A stretch of DNA of 6,061 nucleotides from Eubacteriales Family XIII. Incertae Sedis bacterium. Its GTDB lineage: Bacteria; Bacillota; Clostridia; Peptostreptococcales; Anaerovoracaceae. Location of the stretch: assembly GCA_031276775.1 (NCBI GenBank), contig JAISML010000205.1, forward strand, positions 1-6,061. The letters are read 5' to 3'. This document shows positions 1-4,965 of the stretch, piece after piece (the stretch's first letter is position 1; each line of letters opens with the position of its first letter). The translations under genes were made by a program, and so were the position numbers. A model generated the notes under the pieces. It searched no databases. It saw only the letters and a program-made list of their open reading frames with translations, and had not been told where the DNA came from.

Positions 1-315
1 TACCTGACGCGCAGCGGTTGCAAATACAAAAAAACCGTTGCGGAGCTTCAGTTCGGCCAACCGTTCAAGACCATCGAGGAAATCCACGCGTTTTTGGACA
101 GTTTTCCCGGGTCAAACGCCCCCGCCCCGGAGATCCCGGACCCGTCGGACACGGCTTTCCCCACACCGGAAGACGTGCCGGCGATCGGAGACGGTTTCGA
201 TCCGGAGAAATACGCGCTCAGCGCGGAGGAACGCATCATCAAGACGAATCGGTACGATTATCCGTACTATTTACCCAGAAGCCTCAACGTCGCCATCTTC
301 ATCGTTGTGAAATAA
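1..315 (+). CDS. C-terminal part of an unidentified protein, possibly a class I SAM-dependent methyltransferase (5' end outside the window)
   Basis: An open frame runs from the first base to a TAA at 313-315 and gives 104 residues with no start inside the window that needs to be used. The tail contains a short helical segment with FGQPFKTIEEIHAFLDSF (about residues 18-35), a proline- and aspartate-rich stretch (residues 36-66) and a closing strand-like segment ending IFIVVK. The pattern of an 'FGQPF..EEA..F' segment followed by a terminal hydrophobic strand reminds me of the C-terminal ends of clostridial class I SAM-dependent methyltransferases, but the SAM-binding motifs would lie upstream and cannot be seen. 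Methyltransferases are known neighbours of the kind of redox pair found downstream, which fits only weakly, since a 477-nt gap with its own promoter separates them. I am confident that the frame is coding and unsure of the function. Confidence 0.55.
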   Translation, partial: YLTRSGCKYKKTVAELQFGQPFKTIEEIHAFLDSFPGSNAPAPEIPDPSDTAFPTPEDVPAIGDGFDPEKYALSAEERIIKTNRYDYPYYLPRSLNVAIFIVVK

Positions 316-380
316 ACCCGTTCAAAATGACAGCCGCGCCATCGCAAAACCCTCCCTTGCACCGGGGAAACGCCGATGCG

Positions 381-469
381 CGCTTTGCCCGCCCCGGCGC
401 TTTGCCCGCCCCGGCGCTTTGCCACCCCAGCGCCTTGCCACCCCGGCGCCTTGCCACCCCGGCGCTTTG
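381..469. repeat. GC-rich 16/17-bp tandem repeat (minisatellite), about 5.4 copies
   Basis: Five full units are visible: 381-397 and 398-414 (identical, 17 bp, CGCTTTGCCCGCCCCGG), 415-430 (16 bp, CGCTTTGCCACCCCAG), then 431-446 and 447-462 (identical, 16 bp, CGCCTTGCCACCCCGG). A partial unit CGCTTTG follows at 463-469. Units differ by a C/CA-type length change and by T/C and G/A substitutions. The pairwise identity of neighbouring copies suggests recent duplication by slippage or unequal recombination. It lies wholly between genes. Confidence 0.9.
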
Positions 470-477
470 ACGACGAA

Positions 478-511
478 ACGCCGGAGCAACCGTTTTGGCT
501 TGCTCCGGCGT
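478..511 (+). terminator. Strong hairpin, possible terminator of the upstream gene (no clear U-tract)
   Basis: ACGCCGGAGCAA (478-489) is perfectly complementary to TTGCTCCGGCGT (500-511), giving a 12-bp stem around a 10-nt loop. It lies about 160 nt after the stop of the upstream gene. The sequence after it is pyrimidine-rich (CACACTCCCCC) but not a T run, so it is not a textbook intrinsic terminator in either direction. It may instead protect a 3' end or be a repeat-type palindrome. Confidence 0.45.
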
Positions 512-629
512 CACACTCCCCCTGCAACTGCCGCTTTCTTCCCCTCGGCTTGCGCCAAACAGATGCGCTCGCCGTCTTTTATGTTATCTTTATACCCAAA
601 TTTCAAAATCCCAAACATCTTTTTTGATC

Positions 630-643
630 ATTTCCCGGGAAAT
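630..643. promoter_or_regulatory. Perfect 14-bp palindrome, candidate operator
   Basis: ATTTCCCGGGAAAT at 630-643 is a perfect inverted repeat without spacer, with a GC centre and AT ends, a shape common in dimeric repressor or activator sites. Its downstream edge is about 87 bp before the -35 element of the redox operon. No regulator gene is seen nearby, so the operator call is inference. Confidence 0.3.
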
Positions 644-730
644 TTCCGGATTTGGCGGGGCGGGAAAAGACATTCAGGCAGCGCCTCCCGTATTTCCGTT
701 GCTGCCCAAGGGTTGCAACGTATGGTAAAT

Positions 731-759
731 CGGACAAGCGCATCCGAATATGATATGAT
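731..759 (+). promoter_or_regulatory. Sigma-70-type promoter with extended -10 for the redox operon
   Basis: The -35 element CGGACA (731-736, matching the last four bases of TTGACA) is followed by a 17-bp spacer and TATGAT (754-759). The -10 is preceded by TG at 751-752 with one base between, making an extended -10. A second TATGAT overlaps at 749-754. Transcription would start near 766, leaving a leader of about 27 nt that includes the GGAG at 780-783, 9 nt before the ATG. Confidence 0.6.
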
Positions 760-792
760 GTAACGGAGAGGACGCGAACGGAGAATCAGAAC

Positions 793-3375
793 ATGCACAG
801 ACCCGAAGATCACATGAAACCTTTCAACAATTGCCTCATGCGGGAGCCGCCGTTCTGCACGGCAAACTGTCCCTTTCACCTCGACGTGTCGGATTTCGTC
901 GAAAAAGCGGGGAAAGGACTGCACAACACCGCATTCAGGACATACCGCAACGCGGTGGGGTTTCCGCGCACCGTTTCCCGCATATGCCCCGCTCCGTGCA
1001 AAAGCGTCTGTCCGTTGCGCGGCCGCCCCATCGCATTGCGCGACATGGAACAGGCGGTCGTCGCGTTTGCCGACGACACGCGCCCCAACAATTACAATAT
1101 ACCGCACAGAAACAGACGCGTCGCCATCATCGGCGCGGGCGTCAGCGGTATGGGTTGCGCACTCCGCATGGCGGCAAAGAAATACCACGTTGAAATATTT
1201 GAAAGCACGGATCGGATCGGCGGTCGCATCGCGCGCACGATCGACGCCGAGGTCTTTTTGAAAGACGTCGAGGAACAATTTCAGTATGAAGAATATACCA
1301 TACACTTCAACCGGACGATACGCACCCGATCGGAGTTAAACGCGCTGGGTTTTGACGCCGTATACGCGGCGACGGGCAAGGGCGGGCATGATTTCGGGCT
1401 GATGGACGCCGTCGGGGAGAACGGGGATCTCCACTGCCTGACCGACGAAAAAATGGCGGGACGCGCGCACGGCGGGGAAGAAAATGTGCTCTCCGACAGA
1501 GCGGGACTGGGCGTGGGCCGCTCCGAACACAGGATCGGATGGTTTGCCGGAGGCGGACTCATCGGGGATGAAAGCGTATACGCCTTGGCCGACGGACTGC
1601 TCATGGGCAATGTCCTGGATGCTTTCCTCAAAACGGGGAATCTCCTGTGGCCGAAAAACCGGTTTGAAACGAAGATGTATCTCAATCCCCGCAAACTGGA
1701 AGATCCCGTATCCGAAAGCGATCCCCCAACGGGTTCCGGAGAGGAAAACCGCTCATCGTGCGACTGCGCGGGCAATGCCGCGTCGCATGACGGCACGGCA
1801 ATATCCACCGCAGCGGAACTGAAAGCGGAAGCGGATCGGTGCCTTCGCTGCCGCTGCGATTCCTGCCGCATGTTCTGTGATCTGACGGACTTTTTCAACA
1901 AATGGCCGCCGCGCATACGCGATGAGGTTTTTGCCACGACCTTGCCCGGATCCGCCGAGGTGAAAGCGACGCCGGCGAAACGGCTGATGAGCACTTGCAA
2001 CCAATGCGGCGTCTGCAGGGAAGTCTGTCCGGAGGACATCGACATGGGACGACTGATCCTTGCGGGTAGGCGGAGCATGCACAGACAGGAGAAAGTCCCT
2101 TGGTTTTTCCACGATTTCTGGGTGAGGGACATGGAATTTTCGGACGGGGAAAACGCCCGTCTCTGCAAATCGCCGATCGCGGCGGAGTCTGCCACGAGCC
2201 GTCCCCGGCCGGAGAGGCGCGGGAACGCGTTTGCCTTTTTCCCGGGCTGCCAGATCGGCGCAAGCGATCCCGATTTGGTCTTGCGCACTTATGCGGCGCT
2301 GCGTGCGACCGGGCAGGACGTCGGTATCCTCCTGCGGTGTTGCGGAGCGCCCGCGGAATGGTCCGGTGACGACGGCAAACATCGCGCCTGCCTTCAATCC
2401 ATTACGGAAGATTGGAGACGGATGGGCAAGCCGACCTTGCTCGCCGCCTGTCCCACCTGCATCAAAAAATTTCGTGAATACCTGCCCGCTCTTCCCATCC
2501 TCTCCGTCTATGAAGCGCTGGATGACCGGCTGCCGTCCCTCGCGCCTGCGAATCCAAAACCTGCGGCGGACGCATGGGCGATCTTTGACCCCTGTTCCGC
2601 GCGGCACAGGGAACCTCTGAAAGCCGCCGTGCGATCCCTGGCGCGCAAAGCCGGCATTGCACTGAAACCCTTGCCCATCCAGGACGACATCGCCCGTTGC
2701 TGCGGTTTCGGCGGACAGCCTGCGGCTGCAAACCCGGAATATGCGCGTTTCGTCGCCGAAAAACGCATCGCGGAAAGCGCCCTGCCTTACATCACCTACT
2801 GTGTCAATTGCCGGGATGTTTTTACGGACGCGGGCAAAGCGTCGAAGCACATTCTCGAAATCCTGTTTCCGCCCGAAACACAACCGGCAAACGACCGGCC
2901 TGCGGACGAACGGCTTTCGGGGGATCGGCCGGCACACGGACAACCGACGGTGACGGAACGCAGAAACAATCGGATTTACCTGAAACGGAACCTGCTCAAG
3001 ACATACTGGGGAGAAGACATGCAACCACAACAGCCAACCTACGGTTTCGAACTCGTCATCGACGACGCGTTGAAAGCAAAGATAAACAGGCAAAGGATCT
3101 TGGAGAGCGAAGTATATGAGGTCGTGGATTTTCTGACACGCACCGGCAGGAGGGTCAGAAACGAGACGACAGGCTCCCTCAGCGGTTACAAACAGGTGGG
3201 TCACATGACCTATTGGGTGGAGTACCGAAAAACGGATCGCCCCGATCTCTTCCTGCTGACCAATGTCTACGCCCACAGAATGTCCATTGAGCGAGAGAAC
3301 ATGTGGAACGGCGTCCGGCCGGAGGAATATCTGCGCGGCGGGAAAGCCTACGGCAGAGGTGATCCGGATGACTGA
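793..3375 (+). CDS. Multidomain FAD/iron-sulfur oxidoreductase with two CCG domains (pyridine nucleotide-disulfide oxidoreductase/dicluster-binding type)
   Basis: This is an 860-residue cytoplasmic redox protein with no signal peptide or membrane segment. Domains in order: an N-terminal Fe-S domain like that of the glutamate synthase small subunit (Cys22, 26, 65, 69, 73); a Rossmann FAD fold with GAGVSG at 114-119, Glu137 at the end of strand 2, ATGKG at 193-197 and FAGGGLIGDE at 251-260; two cysteine clusters, CxxCxCxxCxxxC at 350-362 and CNQCGVCREVCP at 402-413; two CCG domains of HdrB/GlpC type (Cys486, CCG 516-518, CPTC 553-556; then Cys601, CCG 636-638, CVNC 670-673); a hydrophilic linker at about 693-726; and a C-terminal domain with RQRILESEVYEVVDF and GHMTYWVEYR motifs. 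The CCG domains suggest disulfide or non-cubane cluster chemistry. The architecture matches, from memory, the family called pyridine nucleotide-disulfide oxidoreductase/dicluster-binding protein; the physiological substrate is unknown. The ATG at 793 is chosen because GGAG lies 9 nt upstream; the ATG at 814 is a possible but poorly served alternative. The stop overlaps the next gene. A second, NAD(P)H-binding GxGxxG fold is not apparent. Confidence 0.88.
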   Translation: MHRPEDHMKPFNNCLMREPPFCTANCPFHLDVSDFVEKAGKGLHNTAFRTYRNAVGFPRTVSRICPAPCKSVCPLRGRPIALRDMEQAVVAFADDTRPNNYNIPHRNRRVAIIGAGVSGMGCALRMAAKKYHVEIFESTDRIGGRIARTIDAEVFLKDVEEQFQYEEYTIHFNRTIRTRSELNALGFDAVYAATGKGGHDFGLMDAVGENGDLHCLTDEKMAGRAHGGEENVLSDRAGLGVGRSEHRIGWFAGGGLIGDESVYALADGLLMGNVLDAFLKTGNLLWPKNRFETKMYLNPRKLEDPVSESDPPTGSGEENRSSCDCAGNAASHDGTAISTAAELKAEADRCLRCRCDSCRMFCDLTDFFNKWPPRIRDEVFATTLPGSAEVKATPAKRLMSTCNQCGVCREVCPEDIDMGRLILAGRRSMHRQEKVPWFFHDFWVRDMEFSDGENARLCKSPIAAESATSRPRPERRGNAFAFFPGCQIGASDPDLVLRTYAALRATGQDVGILLRCCGAPAEWSGDDGKHRACLQSITEDWRRMGKPTLLAACPTCIKKFREYLPALPILSVYEALDDRLPSLAPANPKPAADAWAIFDPCSARHREPLKAAVRSLARKAGIALKPLPIQDDIARCCGFGGQPAAANPEYARFVAEKRIAESALPYITYCVNCRDVFTDAGKASKHILEILFPPETQPANDRPADERLSGDRPAHGQPTVTERRNNRIYLKRNLLKTYWGEDMQPQQPTYGFELVIDDALKAKINRQRILESEVYEVVDFLTRTGRRVRNETTGSLSGYKQVGHMTYWVEYRKTDRPDLFLLTNVYAHRMSIERENMWNGVRPEEYLRGGKAYGRGDPDD

Positions 3376-3586
3376 TCGGAAGGCGGACGGCGCGGAAACC
3401 CGCAGCAGACGGATCTGCGAATTGTGCGACGTCGAAATGACGCCGCTTGAAGCGCAGTTCAATTATCTGAACAGGACGTTCAAACACGTCGTGCTGCGCT
3501 GTCCGAGATGCGGGCAGGTATATATACCGGAAGAATTGGCCGAGGGCCGCATGAGGGAAGTGGAAAAAACCCTCGAAGAAAAATGA
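3368..3586 (+). CDS. Small CxxC/CxxC redox protein (DVU_1557-like), partner of the flavoprotein
   Basis: This 72-residue protein has two zinc-ribbon or rubredoxin-like knuckles, CELC at residues 17-20 and CPRCG at 45-49, followed by a conserved-looking tail with QVYIPEELAEGRM and an acidic/basic helix ending LEEK. Four cysteines in this layout can bind one metal (Zn or Fe) or act as thiol pairs. The pattern matches, from memory, small proteins named DVU_1557-family redox protein that are regularly encoded beside the large dicluster flavoprotein, as here. The start is the ATG at 3368, which overlaps the upstream stop by 8 nt; AGGTGA at 3357-3362 lies 5 nt before it. The same frame is open further upstream, but that part is inside the flavoprotein gene and is not needed. 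The overlap implies translational coupling and roughly equal output, consistent with the two forming an electron-transfer pair. The electron donor and acceptor are not shown by the sequence. Confidence 0.82.
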   Translation: MTDRKADGAETRSRRICELCDVEMTPLEAQFNYLNRTFKHVVLRCPRCGQVYIPEELAEGRMREVEKTLEEK

Positions 3587-3589
3587 GGA

Positions 3590-4381
3590 TCACTGCGGAT
3601 ACTTCGGCGCTTCCGCATTGGGGATCCGCTTCCCCAACACGATCAATCTGCCATTCTCGCCCGCGCCCTCGCAGGTGGACAGCAGGAGTATCTCATCTCC
3701 GTAAGACACGGAAACGCCGGCGTCGAAACATTGACGCTCCCGGGCTCCGGCGACAAAACGGTTGAAATCCTCCTCATCTTTGAAATTGCTGTAATCATAG
3801 TATCTGTATTCCGAAGCCTCGCCCGTGTTCACCGTCGTCAGGGCGACGCAAAAGATCAAATAACTGCGTCTTTCGACCGGTGTGTCGAAGCGTATGTACC
3901 GGTGCTTTCCGTAAAAATCGGGGTCGATCAGATCCGAAAGCTTGCCGAACATGGAACCGTTCTTCATTTTATGTCCGTAGACGACGGTCACGTCGCCCGG
4001 TTCCGCGACATCGCAGACGGCGGACACGAACGGCGTTCCCGCCCTGCTGTATTCCTTTTCAAAATTCCTGTGGAGATAATATTCGGGATCGTTCCGCGTC
4101 TGCATGACGGGATAGTCGATGTTCATGCCGTACACGCGCAACCATCCGACAAAATCCCCGTTCATCGCGGCAAGCGATTCGTACTTCCCGATCACGTCCG
4201 TAAAATCATCGGCGGATCCGTCGGCATGTCCCGCGGAGATGTCCCGCAACACGCCAAAATCCGCCTCGGCCCGCCTGTCTTCCCAAAAATAGCCCACAAG
4301 CACACAGGCCGACACCGCAAACACAATGCCGCACGCAACGATGCAAAGCGTCAGAAAATGTTTTTTCACACTGTTTGACAT
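3590..4381 (-). CDS. Class B sortase (membrane-anchored transpeptidase)
   Basis: The 263-residue protein has a short basic N-terminus, one membrane segment at about residues 9-32 and an extracellular sortase domain, the usual N-in topology. The class B pattern is clear: FVGWLRVYGMNIDYPVMQ (77-94), DPEYYLHRNF (98-107), the catalytic His137 in YGHKM, Cys237 in LSTCE and Arg245 in NGRL. Sortases cut a C-terminal sorting motif in secreted proteins and join the product to peptidoglycan or to a pilus subunit; no substrate gene lies in this window. The ATG at 4381 is preferred: GGGGTGAT lies just upstream, the membrane segment then starts near the N-terminus, and the possible promoter would begin transcription near 4458, downstream of the alternative ATG at 4474. 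The stop is 3 nt from the stop of the convergent redox gene. The gene is complete and all three catalytic residues are present. Confidence 0.93.
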   Translation of the reverse strand: MSNSVKKHFLTLCIVACGIVFAVSACVLVGYFWEDRRAEADFGVLRDISAGHADGSADDFTDVIGKYESLAAMNGDFVGWLRVYGMNIDYPVMQTRNDPEYYLHRNFEKEYSRAGTPFVSAVCDVAEPGDVTVVYGHKMKNGSMFGKLSDLIDPDFYGKHRYIRFDTPVERRSYLIFCVALTTVNTGEASEYRYYDYSNFKDEEDFNRFVAGARERQCFDAGVSVSYGDEILLLSTCEGAGENGRLIVLGKRIPNAEAPKYPQ

Positions 4382-4464
4382 ATCACCCCGTCCACCCTGT
4401 GCGGACAACGCCCGATCACCTTCCCCGGATCCGACGGCTGTTTCCCGCATGCCCGGGCAATACC

Positions 4465-4493
4465 ATTCAAACACGATTTCCCGAAAATGTCAA
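4465..4493 (-). promoter_or_regulatory. Possible promoter of the sortase gene
   Basis: On the reverse strand a perfect TTGACA (4493-4488) is followed, after 17 bp, by TTGAAT (4470-4465), which keeps only four of six -10 bases and lacks the important second-position A. Transcription would start near 4458 and give a leader of about 77 nt. The perfect -35 and correct spacing support it, and the poor -10 limits confidence. Confidence 0.4.
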
Positions 4494-4515
4494 TTTGTGC
4501 GCGGGATTGGCTTCG

Positions 4516-4544
4516 TTGACACCCCAAAAGCCCCATGCTATAAT
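4516..4544 (+). promoter_or_regulatory. Full-consensus sigma-70/sigma-A promoter for dltX (and possibly dltB)
   Basis: TTGACA (4516-4521), a 17-bp spacer and TATAAT (4539-4544) match the housekeeping consensus at all twelve positions with ideal spacing. Transcription would begin near 4551, leaving a leader of about 154 nt before the GTG of dltX. It predicts high basal expression unless it is repressed or attenuated downstream. Its -35 lies 22 bp from the -35 of the divergent sortase promoter. Confidence 0.85.
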
Positions 4545-4550
4545 GTGGAT

Positions 4551-4704
4551 AGAATAAATGCGAAGACACCTTGCGGAATCGGCGCCCGTCCAAGAAGCAA
4601 AGACGGGGCGGAAAGCGCGCCGGTGCGCGAAGAGCCGCGGGATTCCGCGTGCAGGACGCAACATTCGATTTACGACGACACAAAGACGACAGAGAGGCAA
4701 CTTG
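4551..4704 (+). other. Long 5' leader of dltX with potential secondary structure
   Basis: About 154 nt separate the predicted transcript start from the dltX start. GCGGAATC (4573-4580) is perfectly complementary to GATTCCGC (4641-4648), and CGGCGC (4580-4585) to GCGCCG (4617-4622), so a folded leader is possible. I recognise no known riboswitch class or T-box signature. An ATG at 4558 opens the dltX frame early, but the encoded stretch is arginine-rich, unlike DltX, and has no ribosome binding site. Confidence 0.35.
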
Positions 4705-4851
4705 GTGAAGGCAGAAACGGACAAAAAGATACGATTGATGGGTGGCATACTTGTAAAATCAGCGTTCTATTGTATCATACTGTTGATTTTGGTGTATATG
4801 TATCATTACAGCCATACCGGAGACGCGACGTTTATTTACAACGAATTTTAG
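4705..4851 (+). CDS. dltX: DltX, small membrane protein for teichoic acid D-alanylation
   Basis: This 48-residue protein has a charged N-terminus (KAETDKKIR), one membrane segment at about residues 20-34 and a C-terminus ending FIYNEF (43-48), which is the signature of DltX. In the Dlt pathway D-alanine is activated by DltA, carried by DltC, passed across the membrane through DltB and moved to lipoteichoic acid with DltD. Studies of Gram-positive homologues place DltX, through the tyrosine of its C-terminal motif (Tyr45 here), as the intermediate acyl carrier. The GTG at 4705 is chosen because AGAGAGG at 4691-4697 lies 7 nt upstream and because it gives the normal family length of about 50 residues. 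A TTG one codon earlier and an ATG at 4738 are less likely; a start at 4558 would add 49 unrelated residues. dltB follows after 114 nt, which confirms the assignment. Confidence 0.92.
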   Translation: MKAETDKKIRLMGGILVKSAFYCIILLILVYMYHYSHTGDATFIYNEF

Positions 4852-4866
4852 TCGTCGCCATTCCGT

Positions 4867-4896
4867 AAGCCGCCCATAACGGACGGCTTTGTGTTT
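4867..4896 (+). terminator. Terminator/attenuator-like hairpin between dltX and dltB
   Basis: AAGCCGCCC (4867-4875) pairs with GGACGGCTT (4881-4889) over nine positions with a single C/A mismatch at 4873/4883, around the 5-nt loop ATAAC. It is followed by a broken T run, TTTGTGTTT (4888-4896). This is the layout of a weak intrinsic terminator, and it would allow partial read-through into dltB. No convincing promoter is seen between it and dltB. Confidence 0.6.
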
Positions 4897-4965
4897 CCCA
4901 TGCAACGACAATGAAATTTTGTTCCAAGACCCGCTCTTGTTTGCACGATGAAAGAGGGACAAAAG

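Larger units (their letters stand above)
316..792. other. Non-coding intergenic region of 477 nt
   Basis: No credible gene is seen here. The open frames that cross it on both strands are created by the GC-rich tandem repeat, are low in complexity and have no ribosome binding sites. The region changes in character: it is very GC-rich up to about 510, pyrimidine-rich to about 630, and more AT-rich towards the promoter at 731-759. Its recognisable contents (tandem repeat, hairpin, palindrome, promoter) are listed separately. Confidence 0.7.

Noticed and set aside
299..527. Reverse-strand open frames rich in Gly, Ala, Arg and Lys across the repeat region
   Set aside because: They are translations of the GC-rich tandem repeat, have low complexity, no ribosome binding site and no recognisable fold.
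677..706. GGCAGC/GCTGCC inverted repeat upstream of the redox operon
   Set aside because: Only six base pairs with an 18-nt loop, expected by chance in GC-rich DNA.
1753..3462. Long reverse-strand open frame (569 codons) opposite the flavoprotein gene
   Set aside because: It is a shadow produced by GC-rich codon use. The forward frame carries all the conserved motifs, and the reverse translation shows none.
3560..3592. Possible intrinsic terminator for the sortase transcript (CCTC/GAGG hairpin followed by six T on the reverse strand)
   Set aside because: The stem has only four base pairs and a 10-nt loop, and it lies inside the redox gene. The T run alone does not support the call.
3584..3600. 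Read-through of the TGA at 3584-3586 as selenocysteine in the small redox protein
   Set aside because: The protein ends with the expected acidic/basic tail before the stop, the following codons look non-coding, and no selenocysteine insertion stem-loop is evident.
3731..4378. Forward open frame of 215 codons opposite the sortase gene
   Set aside because: The reverse strand encodes an intact sortase with all catalytic residues, so this is an antisense shadow.
4918..4949. A separate promoter for dltB in the dltX-dltB gap (TTGTTC and CACGAT)
   Set aside because: Both elements match the consensus poorly and the spacer is 19 bp; not supportable.
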